Source: Woeseiaceae bacterium (lineage in GTDB: Bacteria > Pseudomonadota > Gammaproteobacteria > Steroidobacterales > Woeseiaceae). From it: 64,000 nt of DNA. Under the pieces are notes generated by a model. That model saw only the letters and a list, made by a program, of their open reading frames with translations, ran no database searches and was not told the DNA's origin. The position numbers were made by a program, and so were the translations under genes. Shown here one piece after another: positions 9,457-19,921 of this stretch. The stretch's first letter is position 1. The number at the start of each line of letters is the position of its first letter. Where the stretch lies: NCBI GenBank assembly GCA_021773095.1, contig JAJFKR010000005.1:1-64000 (forward strand), written 5' to 3'.

Positions 9457-9755
9457 TTCTTTATGGGGAAATGGTGACTTGCGTTCACTCGTTCTCGCAG
9501 GTCCTTGCCAGGCTTAAAGTGCGGCACATATTTGCCGGACAGTGCCACAGCTTCTCCTGTCTTTGGATTACGCCCGATGCGGGGCGGACGGTAGTGCAGC
9601 GAAAAACTCCCGAAACCCCTTATTTCGATGCGCTGTCCTTTAGCCAGAGAGTCACTCATAAGATCCAACAGATGCTTCACTGCCAGCTCCACGTCTTTCG
9701 CAGGCAGGTGTTTTTGCTTGCGGGAGATTGCTTCAATAAGTTCTGATTTTGTCAT
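9453..9755 (-). CDS. ihfB: Integration host factor subunit beta
   Basis: One half of the heterodimeric DNA-bending protein IHF. The sequence begins [10 protein letters not shown] and carries the DNA-arm region [20 protein letters not shown] with the conserved proline and [10 protein letters not shown], ending in [12 protein letters not shown]. The 100-residue length fits. It is first in the ihfB-lapA-lapB group, separated from rpsA by a hairpin, which suggests its own promoter in the 95-base gap. Confidence 0.96.
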   Translation of the reverse strand: MTKSELIEAISRKQKHLPAKDVELAVKHLLDLMSDSLAKGQRIEIRGFGSFSLHYRPPRIGRNPKTGEAVALSGKYVPHFKPGKDLRERVNASHHFPIKN

Positions 9756-9812
9756 TTTACCTATCGCCGTACCGTTTGATTATCGTAACCTACGGATAGT
9801 AAAGGTAATAAT

Positions 9813-9845
9813 AGCCCGAACAGGATCGTTCGGGCTACCTTTTTT
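9813..9845. terminator. Hairpin between rpsA and ihfB, probable terminator
   Basis: AGCCCGAAC (9813-9821) and GTTCGGGCT (9828-9836) form a nine-base-pair stem. The plus strand is followed by CCTTTTTT; on the minus strand, in which rpsA is read, the tail is only TATTATTA, so termination of rpsA may be partial. Confidence 0.6.
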
Positions 9846-9850
9846 ACTTA

Positions 9851-11533
9851 TTATTTGCTTCCGCCGGACATCTTTTCCTTCAGAAGCTCGCCAAGCGTGG
9901 TTCCAACAGGGGCTGCAGACGAATCAGACTTGTAGCTACTGACTGCCTCTTGCTCCTCGTGAACCTCCTTGGCCTTGATCGAAAGTGCGATCATGCGGCT
10001 CTTGCGATCAACATTGGTGAATTTAGCCTCAACCTCTTCACCGACTTTAATGATCGTCCGTGCGTCTTCTACCCGGCCACGAGCCAGTTCAGATGCGCGC
10101 AAAGAACCAAATACGCCGTCGCCAAGATCGACCATCGCGCCACGAGCGTCAACCTCGGTGACTGTACCGGTAACAATCGAATTCTTAGGATGAGCCGCCA
10201 ACCAACCTGAGAACGGATCTTTCTCCAGCTGTTTGATGCCCAGAGATATACGTTCGCGCTCCGCGTCAATGGCGAGAACGGCTGCCTCGATCTCCTGACC
10301 CTTCGAGTAATTACGCACGGCTTCTTCGCCAGGGTAATCCCAGGAAATGTCAGAGAGGTGTACGAGACCGTCGATGCCGCCGTCAAGCCCGATGAAGATA
10401 CCGAAGTCGGTGATCGACTTGATCTGACCGGATACCTTGTCGGAACGATTGAATGTAGCGGCGAATTCGGCCCATGGGTTCGATTTGCACTGCTTGACAC
10501 CAAGCGAGATGCGACGCCGTTCTTCGTCGATTTCGATGACCATGACTTCGACTTCTTCGCCCACCTGAACAACGCGTGCCGGGTTAACGTTCTTGTTGGT
10601 CCAATCCATCTCGGAAACGTGTACCAGGCCTTCGACGCCATCTTCGATTTCAACGAAGCAACCGTAGTCCGCAATGTTCGTAACCTTACCGAACATACGA
10701 GTCTGCGGCGGATAACGGCGTGCCAGATCCTGCCATGGATCATCTCCAAGCTGCTTCATGCCCAGCGATACACGCTGACGTTCACGGTCGAACTTGAGAA
10801 TTTTGACGTCTATTTCCTGGCCGACTTCCACAATTTCGGAAGGATGCTTGACGCGCTTCCAGGCCATATCGGTGATGTGCAGGAGGCCGTCGATGCCACC
10901 GAGGTCAACGAATGCACCGTAATCGGTGAGATTCTTGATAACACCCTTGACCGTGTTGCCTTCCTGAAGATCTTTCAGGAGCGCCTCACGCTCAGCGGAG
11001 TATTCTTTCTCGACCACTGCGCGGCGCGATACAACTACGTTGTTGCGACGCTGGTCCAGTTTGATGACCTTAAACTCGAGCTCCTTACCTTCAAGATAAG
11101 CAGGATCGCGAACCGGACGAACATCGACCAATGAGCCCGGCAGGAATGCCCGGACATTGTCGATTTCGACGGTAAAGCCACCTTTAACACGGCCATTGAT
11201 GATGCCTTCTACAACGGCACCTTCTTCAAAGGCTTTCTCAAGATCGATCCAGGTGCGCGCACGAATCGCTTTCTCTCGGGAGAGTTTGGTCTCACCAAAG
11301 CCGTCTTCAACGGCATCCAGTGCGACTTCAACCTCATCACCAACGGCAAGTTCGGCGTCACGCTTATCGTTCTTGAATTGTTCTTTGGGGATAACGGCCT
11401 CGGACTTGAGACCTGCACTGACGATGACGACATCGTCATTTATTGCGACAACTATGCCGGTAATTATGGACCCCGGCTTTATTTGTTGACTGGCAAAACT
11501 TTCTTCAAATAATTCAGCAAAACTTTCAGACAT
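9851..11533 (-). CDS. rpsA: 30S ribosomal protein S1
   Basis: RNA-binding ribosomal protein that helps mRNAs dock on the 30S subunit. It consists of six consecutive S1 (OB-fold) domains, visible as repeated motifs such as [55 protein letters not shown] and [21 protein letters not shown] set the start at the ATG at 11533 ([12 protein letters not shown]), giving 560 residues as in relatives; the longer open frame upstream has no family resemblance. The preceding gene is cmk, the normal order. Confidence 0.97.
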   Translation of the reverse strand: MSESFAELFEESFASQQIKPGSIITGIVVAINDDVVIVSAGLKSEAVIPKEQFKNDKRDAELAVGDEVEVALDAVEDGFGETKLSREKAIRARTWIDLEKAFEEGAVVEGIINGRVKGGFTVEIDNVRAFLPGSLVDVRPVRDPAYLEGKELEFKVIKLDQRRNNVVVSRRAVVEKEYSAEREALLKDLQEGNTVKGVIKNLTDYGAFVDLGGIDGLLHITDMAWKRVKHPSEIVEVGQEIDVKILKFDRERQRVSLGMKQLGDDPWQDLARRYPPQTRMFGKVTNIADYGCFVEIEDGVEGLVHVSEMDWTNKNVNPARVVQVGEEVEVMVIEIDEERRRISLGVKQCKSNPWAEFAATFNRSDKVSGQIKSITDFGIFIGLDGGIDGLVHLSDISWDYPGEEAVRNYSKGQEIEAAVLAIDAERERISLGIKQLEKDPFSGWLAAHPKNSIVTGTVTEVDARGAMVDLGDGVFGSLRASELARGRVEDARTIIKVGEEVEAKFTNVDRKSRMIALSIKAKEVHEEQEAVSSYKSDSSAAPVGTTLGELLKEKMSGGSK

Positions 11534-11658
11534 GTTAGTTAATCCAAGGGAACAATGCGTTCCCACCCAATCGTCGATAGGCATCCTGCGACCGACGGTC
11601 ATCATAAAAAAAGGAGCGAACATCCTGTCCGATCCCATCCGTTTTCCTTTCCAGGAAA

Positions 11659-12339
11659 CTAGAGTTCTGCGACCCACTCAAGGACTGTTTTCGTCACAGC
11701 CTCGATAGACAAGCCGGATGAGTCCAGAATTCTGGCATCCGAAGCCGGCTTCAGCGGAGCTACCGATCGCTCGGAATCTCTGCGGTCACGGTCCTCTATG
11801 TCCCGCGAAAGGGCGGCAAGGCTAACACCCATACCCTTGTCTTTCAACTGCTTATGGCGCCTTTTCGCGCGCTCGGTCGCAGTCGCTGTGAGGAAAATTT
11901 TGAGCGCCGCGCCGGTAAATACGCAGGTTCCCATATCGCGACCATCCGCCACCAGACCTGGCGCTCTCTGGAAGGCCCTCTGGCGCTCCAGTAAGGCCTG
12001 TCGAACCGCCGGAATTGCCGCTACCGTTGACGCTCCTGCGCCAGTCGATTCCCTGCGCACATCGTCGGTGACGTCTTTACCTGATAGCAAAATGCGCTCG
12101 GATCCGTCGTCATTACTGTCAAACAGGACATCGAGGCTGCCAGCGATCTCAGCCACCGCCTCTGCATCATCGAGTTGAATTCCGCGGTTCTGGGCCTCAA
12201 TGGCTGTCAATCGGTACAGGGCGCCGCTATCGAGCAGGTTGAAACCGAGCGCATCCGCGACTCGCCGGGCAATCGTTCCCTTACCCGAACCGCTCGGCCC
12301 ATCAATCGCTATAACGAGAGGAGTTATGGTCACTGTCAC
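11659..12339 (-). CDS. cmk: Cytidylate kinase
   Basis: Phosphorylates CMP and dCMP to the diphosphates with ATP. The P-loop [17 protein letters not shown] is near the N-terminus, followed by LLDSGALYR, the [15 protein letters not shown] motif and a lid region [10 protein letters not shown]. Length 226 residues is typical. It starts with GTG two bases after the aroA stop, so translation is probably coupled. The gap to rpsA is about 125 bases and may hold an rpsA promoter. Confidence 0.95.
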   Translation of the reverse strand: MTVTITPLVIAIDGPSGSGKGTIARRVADALGFNLLDSGALYRLTAIEAQNRGIQLDDAEAVAEIAGSLDVLFDSNDDGSERILLSGKDVTDDVRRESTGAGASTVAAIPAVRQALLERQRAFQRAPGLVADGRDMGTCVFTGAALKIFLTATATERAKRRHKQLKDKGMGVSLAALSRDIEDRDRRDSERSVAPLKPASDARILDSSGLSIEAVTKTVLEWVAEL

Positions 12340-12340
12340 C

Positions 12341-13657
12341 TTAACTATCTGGCATTGGGCGGATGTCGGCGCCTATTGACGCCATGCAATCGGAAAAACC
12401 GGGGAAAGACGTTTCTACGGCGGCAACGTCTTGTACGATAACCTCGTCACTGGCGACCGTGCCGGCTATTGCCAGGGACATCGCGATGCGGTGGTCGCCG
12501 TAACAATCGACCGTGCCACCGGAAAACCGGCCACCCTGCACGACGGCCCCGTCTGCAGTCTCTTCGATCACGATACCCAGCTTTCTTAGTCCTTCCGACA
12601 TGGCCGCAATGCGATCACTTTCTTTAACCCGCAATTCCCCGATTCCGGAAAACTCGGTATTACCATTCGCAGCAGCAGCGGCAACAAACAAAACCGGGAA
12701 CTCGTCGATCGCGAGCGACACAAGCGCCGGGTCGACAGGACCGCCCTGTAAGCGGGACGAGCGTACGCGAATATCCGCTACAGGTTCCTGACCCAACAGT
12801 TGAGGATTTTCGAGGCTGATGTCAGCACCCATGCCCTGCAGGATGGTTATGACACCTGTGCGCGTGGGATTCACACCAACGCTGCGTATCAGAATGTCGG
12901 TGCTCTCAGCCAGCAGCGCAGCCAGAATTACAAAAGCGGCCGACGACAGATCCGACGGTACTTTGACCGCGCAACCCTGCACCTGCTGACCGCCCACTAC
13001 GCCGATTCGTCCATCATTGTTCGCTACTGGTATTCCCATGGAAGCCAGCATGCGCTCCGTGTGGTCCCTCGTCACAGCCGGTTCGCTCACGCTCGTCGTA
13101 CCCTGTGCGTACAGACCGGCCAACAAAATTGCGGACTTCACCTGAGCGCTGGCTACAGGCAGGTCGTAGTGAATGCCCTGCAACTTAAGACCTCCGGAAA
13201 CCTGCAACGGCGGTGTGCCATCACAATCGCTTTCTATCGCGGCCCCCATCCTGGTCAGTGGTTTGATGATTCGGCCCATTGGACGACCGTTCAGTGATGC
13301 GTCACCGGTTAACACGCTACTAAATGATTGCCCGCTCAACAGTCCGGCCATGAGGCGCATCGCCGTGCCGGAGTTGCCGAGGTCAAGATCAGCCACTGGC
13401 GCCTGCAGGCCTCGGAGCCCTACACCATCAATCAACATTTCGGTCGCACCTGGTTGCCGAATCGTAACCCCGAGATCTCTCATCGCGGCCAGAGTCGCCA
13501 GGCAATCCTCGCCGGCGAGGAAACCGCTAACCTCCGTCTGACCTGTCGCAATACTGCCGAGCATCAGTGCTCGATGAGAAATCGATTTATCGCCGGGTAC
13601 CGTGACGGACGCATCTCGAACTTTGGATGGAATAACCTGGAATCGCATCAGAAACAC
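12341..13657 (-). CDS. aroA: 3-phosphoshikimate 1-carboxyvinyltransferase (EPSP synthase)
   Basis: Sixth step of the shikimate pathway: joins phosphoenolpyruvate to shikimate-3-phosphate. Family motifs: VPGDKSISHRALMLGSIA at the N-terminus, LDLGNSGTAMRLMAGLL, GDASLNGRPMGRI, RVKESDRIAAMSEGLRKLG and CYGDHRIAMSLAIAG. The motif around the glyphosate-site Gly is LGNSGTA; I do not assign a sensitivity class. Start is GTG at 13657 or ATG at 13648; the second gives the usual short N-terminus. It lies 18 bases after pheA in the same aromatic run. Confidence 0.96.
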   Translation of the reverse strand: MFLMRFQVIPSKVRDASVTVPGDKSISHRALMLGSIATGQTEVSGFLAGEDCLATLAAMRDLGVTIRQPGATEMLIDGVGLRGLQAPVADLDLGNSGTAMRLMAGLLSGQSFSSVLTGDASLNGRPMGRIIKPLTRMGAAIESDCDGTPPLQVSGGLKLQGIHYDLPVASAQVKSAILLAGLYAQGTTSVSEPAVTRDHTERMLASMGIPVANNDGRIGVVGGQQVQGCAVKVPSDLSSAAFVILAALLAESTDILIRSVGVNPTRTGVITILQGMGADISLENPQLLGQEPVADIRVRSSRLQGGPVDPALVSLAIDEFPVLFVAAAAANGNTEFSGIGELRVKESDRIAAMSEGLRKLGIVIEETADGAVVQGGRFSGGTVDCYGDHRIAMSLAIAGTVASDEVIVQDVAAVETSFPGFSDCMASIGADIRPMPDS

Positions 13658-13675
13658 CGCTCAGCCACTGTACTT

Positions 13676-14788
13676 TCAGCCTACTGCCTTGGGATAGGCA
13701 CCGAGCACTCTGAATAATGAGCTGTTTTTCTCAAGGTTTTCCAAGGCAGTCGAGACGGGTGCCTCTTCCGCATGACCTTCAATATCGATAAAAAATACGT
13801 AGTCCCACTTGCGGCGCTGCGACGGTCGTGACTCAATGCGTGTCATGCTGACACCCTGGTCAGCCAACGGCTGCAACAAGTGGTGCAAAACGCCTGCGCC
13901 ACTTGCTGTGTCGCTCGTCGAGACCAGAATAGTGGTCTTGTCGTCGCCACTGGCGGCGAGCAAATTTCGTCCAACGACCAGGAACCGTGTCGCGTTATCC
14001 GGCCGGTCCTCTACATTATTGACCAGTACTTTCAGCTCATAAACGTCGGCAGCGACTTCCGGGCCGATCGCCGCCGTACCGTCTTCATCCCGGGCCCTGC
14101 GTGCGCCTGCCGCGTTACTCGACATACCGATAAGCTCAACGTGCGGCAGATATTCACGTAACCAGCCGCGGCACTGCGCCAGTGACTGCTCGTGCGCACA
14201 AATCCGCTCAATCTTGTCCAGCCCCTGCATCTTGCCCATGAGGTGCTGTTCAATTTTGAGTTCGATTTCGCCCGATATTTTTAAGGGCGACGTCAGGAAC
14301 ATATCCAATGTGTTGTTGACAGCGCCTTCGGTTGAATTCTCTATCGGCACAACGCCGAAATCCGCTGCACCGCATTCAACCTCCTGGAATACCTCGTCGA
14401 TCGAGTGGAATGGCAATGCACGAACCGAGTGCCCGAAGTGTTTGTAAACCGCTGTTTGTGTGAAGGTACCTTCCGGTCCGAGAAAACCGATCTTAAGTGG
14501 TTCCTGCTGAGCCAGGCATGCCGACATGATTTCGCGAAAAAGACGCAGCATCTCTTCGTCCCGCATTGGGCCGTCATTGCGCTCGATCACGCTACGCAAT
14601 ACCTCGGCTTCACGCTCGGGGCGGTAATAATCAACAGCGGATCCGAGATCGCCTTTTGCCACGCCAACCTGCTGGGCGATTGTCGCACGCTCGTTGATCA
14701 GCGCCTGAATCCGCACATCGACGTCATTAATACGTTTGCGGATCTCCTTGAGATCCAGGGGCTTTCTATCCTTGCCCGAGCCAGCCAT
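13676..14788 (-). CDS. pheA: Bifunctional chorismate mutase / prephenate dehydratase (P-protein)
   Basis: Converts chorismate to prephenate and then phenylpyruvate, committing carbon to phenylalanine. Residues 1-95 are an AroQ mutase (RKRINDVDVRIQALINERA, YYRPEREAEVL). Residues 96-280 are the dehydratase (IGFLGPEGTFTQTAV, GVVPIENSTEGAVNNTLD, NATRFLVVGR). Residues 285-370 are an ACT domain carrying the phenylalanine-feedback motif TRIESRPS. Full length at 370 residues. Neighbours serA upstream and aroA downstream are on the same strand with short gaps. Confidence 0.97.
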   Translation of the reverse strand: MAGSGKDRKPLDLKEIRKRINDVDVRIQALINERATIAQQVGVAKGDLGSAVDYYRPEREAEVLRSVIERNDGPMRDEEMLRLFREIMSACLAQQEPLKIGFLGPEGTFTQTAVYKHFGHSVRALPFHSIDEVFQEVECGAADFGVVPIENSTEGAVNNTLDMFLTSPLKISGEIELKIEQHLMGKMQGLDKIERICAHEQSLAQCRGWLREYLPHVELIGMSSNAAGARRARDEDGTAAIGPEVAADVYELKVLVNNVEDRPDNATRFLVVGRNLLAASGDDKTTILVSTSDTASGAGVLHHLLQPLADQGVSMTRIESRPSQRRKWDYVFFIDIEGHAEEAPVSTALENLEKNSSLFRVLGAYPKAVG

Positions 14789-14824
14789 GCCTTACTACTC
14801 CGAAAACCTAATGGAATCCTGAGG

Positions 14825-16000
14825 TTATACAGGCTTGCCGAGATTACGCAACGTTAGAACACCGTCAATGGAGCTGATTTCATCAAGCAACTCCTGCGAC
14901 GGGTCACCGTTCACGTCGACTATTGTGTAGGCGAAATCACCAACCGACTTATTCAGCAGGTCTTCGATGTTCAACCCGGCGTTTGCAATACAGGTGGATA
15001 CCTGCCCAACCATATTGGGGACATTCGCGTTTGCGATGGTCATCCGCCAGGCATTGAGTCGCGGCAGTCTGGCCTCCGGGAAATTAACCGAGAAGCGGAT
15101 ATTACCGTTCTCGAGGTAATCCCTGACGTTATCGGCAACCATGATTGCGCAATTTTCCTCCGCCTCGGAAGTCGATGCGCCCAAGTGAGGTAATGCGACA
15201 GTTTTCGGGTGTGCCATGAGCTCAGGGGTTGGGAAGTCACTGATGTACGAATGCAATTTGCCACTATCGAGCGCAGCGATTGCGGCGGCATCGTCAACAA
15301 CGCCTCCCCGCGCAAAGTTGACAAGAACGCCACCGTCGTTCATCAGTGCAAGTCGGCCGGCATTAACAAGATTGCGCGTTGCGTCCATCAGCGGCACATG
15401 CATCGTGACGAAATCCGCGTGCTGGAAAAGTTGATCCAGGGTTTCAGCATGCTCCACGCCCGAAGATAGCTGCCAGGCATTACGAACCGTAATGGCCGGG
15501 TCAAACCCGACGACGTTCATGCCCAACGCAAGCGCCGCGTTTGCCACCTCAACACCGATCGCACCCAGGCCAACGACACCCAGCGTCTTGCCCGGTAATT
15601 CAGAGCCCACGAATTGCTTCTTGCCTGCCTCTACAGCCTTGTTGAGTGCATCGCCCTCACCTTCGAGCGTTGTGACATATTCGCGGGCACGACAAAGATT
15701 ACGAGCACCGATCAACATGCCAGCAATAACAAGCTCCTTGACCGCGTTTGCGTTCGCTCCCGGTGCGTTAAAAACCGGCACACCCCGAGCGCTCATCGCA
15801 TCAATGGGAATATTGTTCGTGCCAGCACCAGCACGGCCAATCGCTGCGACTGTCTCTGCGATATCCATGTCGTGCATATTTTGTGAGCGCAACAAAATCG
15901 CGTCCGGATGTGCTATTTCCGAGGCAACCTCGAATCGGTCCCTTGGCAGTCGGCGCAATCCCGCAACGGCTATATTGTTGAGTGTCAGTACCTTAAACAT
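14825..16000 (-). CDS. serA: D-3-phosphoglycerate dehydrogenase
   Basis: First step of serine synthesis: oxidises 3-phosphoglycerate with NAD. Nucleotide-binding motif VVGLGAIGVEVANAAL, the catalytic region VNFARGGVVDDAAAIAAL, and the His motif VALPHLGASTSEAEENCA are present. A C-terminal ACT domain (VPNMVGQVSTCIANAGLNIE) is attached directly, so this is the shorter type without the intervening ASB domain. The ATG at 16000 (MFKVLTLNN) is preferred to upstream codons, with a purine-rich AGAGAG ahead. Placement between serC and pheA groups both early serine enzymes together; many gammaproteobacteria have other genes at this spot. Confidence 0.95.
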   Translation of the reverse strand: MFKVLTLNNIAVAGLRRLPRDRFEVASEIAHPDAILLRSQNMHDMDIAETVAAIGRAGAGTNNIPIDAMSARGVPVFNAPGANANAVKELVIAGMLIGARNLCRAREYVTTLEGEGDALNKAVEAGKKQFVGSELPGKTLGVVGLGAIGVEVANAALALGMNVVGFDPAITVRNAWQLSSGVEHAETLDQLFQHADFVTMHVPLMDATRNLVNAGRLALMNDGGVLVNFARGGVVDDAAAIAALDSGKLHSYISDFPTPELMAHPKTVALPHLGASTSEAEENCAIMVADNVRDYLENGNIRFSVNFPEARLPRLNAWRMTIANANVPNMVGQVSTCIANAGLNIEDLLNKSVGDFAYTIVDVNGDPSQELLDEISSIDGVLTLRNLGKPV

Positions 16001-16035
16001 TCCGGTTATCTCTCTTGGTGGCGGCAACGCCGGAC

Positions 16036-17115
16036 TTAAGCGTTAATTCGTTCAAACTCGGCCATAAATGCGATCAACGCATCCACAGCTTCTTCACTGA
16101 CAGCATTATAGATGGATGCGCGCATGCCACCGACCGATCGGTGGCCTTTGAGGTTCGTAAGACCGGCATCTTTACTTTGCTCAAGAAATGCGGCGTCGAG
16201 CGCACTGTCAGCGAGAATAAACGGCACGTTCATCCACGAGCGGCAATCTGTCGCAACAGGATTGGTATAAAAATCCGAGTTCTCTATCGCTGCGTAGAGC
16301 TTGCTGGCCTTACGCTCATTAATAACGCCTATTGCTGCAACGCCGCCTTTTTCTTTCATCCACTGAAAAACGAGATCGGCGACATACCAGGCAAACGTCG
16401 GTGGTGTATTCGTCATGGAGTCTGAATCGGCGTAGGACTTCCAGGTCATCAAATGCGGATTATCCGCACGGGCCCTGTCCAACAATTCGTTGTTCACTAT
16501 GACCAGCGTAATACCCGCAGGACCGATGTTCTTTTGGGCACCCGCGTAGATCACGCCGAATCGACCGACATCGATTGGCCGCGACAATATCGTGCTGGAC
16601 ATGTCTGCAACCAACGGGATGTCGCCACCCGGCACGAAATGAAATTCCACACCGGCGATCGTCTCGTTGGGGACGTAGTGCAAATAGGCTGCATTGTCAC
16701 TGCGGTTCCAGGTCGATTCGTCCGGTATACAGGTAAAGTTCCTGTCTGACGCATCCGCGGCAACGTTGGCATGACAGAATTTGGCCGCTTCTCGTGCCGC
16801 TTTCTTTCCCCAGCTACCCGTAACGATGTAATCGGCAATGTCCCCATTAGCTGTGAGATTCAGTGGTGTCATCGCCATCTGCATGGTCGCGCCGCCCTGC
16901 GGGAACAACACACTGTAATCGTCAGGAACGCCCAGTAACTCGCGGAGATTCGCTTCAGCGTTTGCAGCCAGCTCGACAAATTCCTTGCCGCGGTGACTGA
17001 CCTCCATAACGGACATACCAGTGCCCCGCCAGTCGGGTATGTCACTTTGGATCTGCTCGAGTACTTCGAGGGGAAGCGCTGCCGGGCCGGCGCTGAAATT
17101 GTAGACGCGAGACAT
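16036..17115 (-). CDS. serC: Phosphoserine aminotransferase
   Basis: Second step of serine synthesis and a step of the vitamin B6 pathway; transfers the amino group from glutamate to 3-phosphohydroxypyruvate. It begins MSRVYNFSAGPAALPLEVL, the family signature, with SVLFPQGGATMQMAM and the PLP-lysine motif YAGAQKNIGPAG. The end GGMRASIYNAVSEEAVDALI is typical. At 359 residues it is full length. Ten bases after gyrA, it probably shares its transcript. Confidence 0.97.
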   Translation of the reverse strand: MSRVYNFSAGPAALPLEVLEQIQSDIPDWRGTGMSVMEVSHRGKEFVELAANAEANLRELLGVPDDYSVLFPQGGATMQMAMTPLNLTANGDIADYIVTGSWGKKAAREAAKFCHANVAADASDRNFTCIPDESTWNRSDNAAYLHYVPNETIAGVEFHFVPGGDIPLVADMSSTILSRPIDVGRFGVIYAGAQKNIGPAGITLVIVNNELLDRARADNPHLMTWKSYADSDSMTNTPPTFAWYVADLVFQWMKEKGGVAAIGVINERKASKLYAAIENSDFYTNPVATDCRSWMNVPFILADSALDAAFLEQSKDAGLTNLKGHRSVGGMRASIYNAVSEEAVDALIAFMAEFERINA

Positions 17116-17125
17116 TATTGGTGAA

Positions 17126-19666
17126 TCACTCTTCGTCGTCTTCTATAGCCTCGATTCGAGCCAGGCCAACAAGCCGCTGACCCTCCTCAACCCGAATCAG
17201 GCGAACACCCTGAGTATTGCGCCCCATGATCGAAATATCGTCAACGCCAGTACGCACGAGAGTGCCGTTTGAGCTGATCAGCATGACCTCATCTTCATCA
17301 GCCACCTGCACGGCACCCACTGTCTTACCATTTCGATCCGAAGTCTGAATCGCAATAACGCCCTGACCACCGCGTCCTTGCACCGGGAAATCGGTGACAG
17401 GCGTTCTTTTGCCGTAACCGTTTTCGGTGGCTGTCAGAATCAAACCATCACGCATAATCGAAAGCGCAATCAATTCGTCACCTTCGGGAAGTTTGATACC
17501 GCGCACACCCGCAGCACCACGTCCCATTGGCCGAACATCGGCCTCTTTAAAGCGAATCGATTTGCCGTGGCTCGCGACCAGCAGGACTTCCGCTTCGCCA
17601 TCCGTTATCTCAACGTTGACGAGCTTGTCGTCATTGCGCAAATCAATTGCAATTATTCCGTTGGCACGTGGGCGAGAGAACTGACTCAACGGTGTCTTTT
17701 TGACCGTGCCGCCGGAGGTCGCCATGAAGACGAAATGTCCTTCCGCGTATTCGCGTATCGGCAATACCGCGTTAATTCGCTCGCCTTCTTCAAGCGGCAA
17801 CAGATTCACTATCGGCTTGCCGCGCGACCCACGGCTGGCCTGCGGCACCTGAAAGACCCTCAGCCAGTACATTTTGCCACGACTGGAGAAACACAAAATG
17901 GTGTCGTGCGTATTGGCAACGAACAGGTTGTCGATGAAGTCCTCGTCTTTGACCTTCGTCGCCGATCGACCGCGTCCACCGCGTTTTTGGGCTTGATAAG
18001 CCTCTATCGGCTGCGCTTTCGCGTAACCGCCATGCGACAGGGTTACGACAACTTCTTCCTCAGGGATCAGGTCTTCGACGCTCAAGTCCGAGTGATCCTG
18101 AACAATCTCAGTACGGCGTTCGTCCCCGTAGGCATCGCGTATATCGATGAGCTCTGCCTTGATTACATCCAGGAGCAGATCCGGAGCGGCCAAGATACTA
18201 GAAAATTCTTTAATTTTCTCCAGTATTTCTTTGTATTCCTTAATGATTTTATCTTGTTCAAGCCCCGTCAGGCGATGCAAGCGAAGATCGAGAATTGCCT
18301 GCGCCTGCACCGGTGAGAGACGGTAGCCGCCGTCGATGAGACCCGACACTGAATCCAGTCCATCGGGCCGGGTGTCCAAATCGCCCGCACGCTGAAGCAT
18401 TCCGGTAACCGCACCGGGTGCCCAGTCACGGCCCATCAGGCCGGCTTTCGCCTCAGCCGGCGAAGCAGAGGCTTTGATCAGAGCGATCACTTCATCGATA
18501 TTGGCCAGCGCAACCGTCTGCCCTTCCAATACGTGAGCACGGTCACGAGCCTTGCGTAGATCAAAAACAGTGCGTCGAGTGACGACTTCCCGTCGATGCG
18601 CGAGAAATGCTTCAAGGATTTGCTTGAGATTAAGAAGCTTTGGCTGACCGTCGTGCAACGCAACCATGTTGATGCCAAAAACACTCTGCAACGCCGTCTG
18701 CTTGTACAGGTTATTCAGCACAACATCGCTGACTTCACCCGTCTTGAGTTCGATAACGATACGCATACCGTCTTTGTCGGACTCATCCCGCAGCTCACTG
18801 ATGCCCTCAATGCGTTTTTCACGCACAAGCTCGGCGATCTTTTCTATCAGTCGGGCTTTGTTAACCTGGTACGGCAGTTCCGTGACGATAATCGCTTCTT
18901 TGCCGCGTGCATTGATGACTTCGACATTGGTCCTGCCGCGAATATGGACGCGGCCCCGCCCCGTCTTGTAGGCGGAATAAATTCCAGCGGCACCATTAAT
19001 GATACCGGCGGTCGGAAAATCCGGACCCGGGATGTGCTCCATAAGACCCGGCACGTCTATGCCCGGGTCTTCAATCAACGCCATGCAGGCATTGATGACC
19101 TCGGTCAGGTTATGCGGCGCAATATTCGTCGCCATTCCGACGGCAATCCCGGATGATCCGTTCACCAGCAGATTGGGAATTCGGGTTGGCATGACCGATG
19201 GTTCGCTCTCCGAACCATCGTAATTCTCTACAAAGTCGACCGTTTCCTTGTCAATATCAGCCAGCAACTCGTGTGCGATCTTTGCCATGCGAACTTCTGT
19301 GTAACGCATGGCCGCTGGCGAGTCGCCATCGACGGAACCGAAGTTACCCTGCCCGTCTACCAGCATGTAACGTAATGAAAACGGCTGCGCCATGCGAACG
19401 ATGGTGTCGTAAACCGCCGTATCGCCGTGCGGATGGTATTTACCGATGACATCACCAACCACGCGGGCCGATTTCTTGTAGGGCTTGTTGTAGTCATTAC
19501 CCAGCACGCGCATGGCGTGCAGAACGCGGCGATGCACTGGCTTCAGGCCGTCACGAACGTCCGGCAACGCCCTGCCGACGATGACGCTCATCGCGTAGTC
19601 GAGATAGGACTGCTGCATCTCATCTTCGAGACTTACAGACAGCAATTCCTGTGCAACTTCAGCCAT
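17126..19666 (-). CDS. gyrA: DNA gyrase subunit A
   Basis: Cleavage-religation subunit of the type II topoisomerase that introduces negative supercoils. The catalytic Tyr lies in [18 protein letters not shown] near residue 122, and the quinolone-region sequence is [18 protein letters not shown]. The position equivalent to E. coli Ser83 is Thr, which is the natural residue in some genera and not by itself a sign of resistance. The C-terminal wrapping domain has the GyrA box [10 protein letters not shown] and several later blades. Full length at 846 residues. First gene of a long minus-strand run. Confidence 0.98.
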   Translation of the reverse strand: MAEVAQELLSVSLEDEMQQSYLDYAMSVIVGRALPDVRDGLKPVHRRVLHAMRVLGNDYNKPYKKSARVVGDVIGKYHPHGDTAVYDTIVRMAQPFSLRYMLVDGQGNFGSVDGDSPAAMRYTEVRMAKIAHELLADIDKETVDFVENYDGSESEPSVMPTRIPNLLVNGSSGIAVGMATNIAPHNLTEVINACMALIEDPGIDVPGLMEHIPGPDFPTAGIINGAAGIYSAYKTGRGRVHIRGRTNVEVINARGKEAIIVTELPYQVNKARLIEKIAELVREKRIEGISELRDESDKDGMRIVIELKTGEVSDVVLNNLYKQTALQSVFGINMVALHDGQPKLLNLKQILEAFLAHRREVVTRRTVFDLRKARDRAHVLEGQTVALANIDEVIALIKASASPAEAKAGLMGRDWAPGAVTGMLQRAGDLDTRPDGLDSVSGLIDGGYRLSPVQAQAILDLRLHRLTGLEQDKIIKEYKEILEKIKEFSSILAAPDLLLDVIKAELIDIRDAYGDERRTEIVQDHSDLSVEDLIPEEEVVVTLSHGGYAKAQPIEAYQAQKRGGRGRSATKVKDEDFIDNLFVANTHDTILCFSSRGKMYWLRVFQVPQASRGSRGKPIVNLLPLEEGERINAVLPIREYAEGHFVFMATSGGTVKKTPLSQFSRPRANGIIAIDLRNDDKLVNVEITDGEAEVLLVASHGKSIRFKEADVRPMGRGAAGVRGIKLPEGDELIALSIMRDGLILTATENGYGKRTPVTDFPVQGRGGQGVIAIQTSDRNGKTVGAVQVADEDEVMLISSNGTLVRTGVDDISIMGRNTQGVRLIRVEEGQRLVGLARIEAIEDDEE

Positions 19667-19883
19667 ATTTTCCTACTTTTTCTAGCTCAAAACCCCAGCG
19701 CAGCCCCGCTCCTTGGAACGGGATCAGAGAGTCAGTTTTTGCTGGATTTCAAGCGAACAATGTCGTGTTAGTGCCGGGCTCGTTTCGGCCCTTTTGTGGC
19801 GGCCGGGTAAGGCTCAGAATAATACCACAAGAGGTCCCGAAACAGCAGTGTTTTAGCGCCTTTCAGGGGTATTTAAAACGCTG

Positions 19884-19912
19884 CTGGCAGTACCCCGCAC
19901 GACGGGTATACT
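19884..19912 (+). promoter_or_regulatory. Promoter giving a probably leaderless deaminase mRNA
   Basis: CTGGCA (19884-19889), 17-base spacer, TATACT (19907-19912). The ATG of the next gene starts only nine bases after the -10, so transcription would begin at or within two or three bases of the start codon. No ribosome-binding site fits between. Confidence 0.6.
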
Positions 19913-19921
19913 CCCCCGACT

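Noticed and set aside
19400..19450. Thr at the quinolone-resistance position of GyrA (E. coli Ser83)
   Set aside because: Thr is the wild-type residue in some genera, so without a close susceptible relative it is not evidence of resistance.
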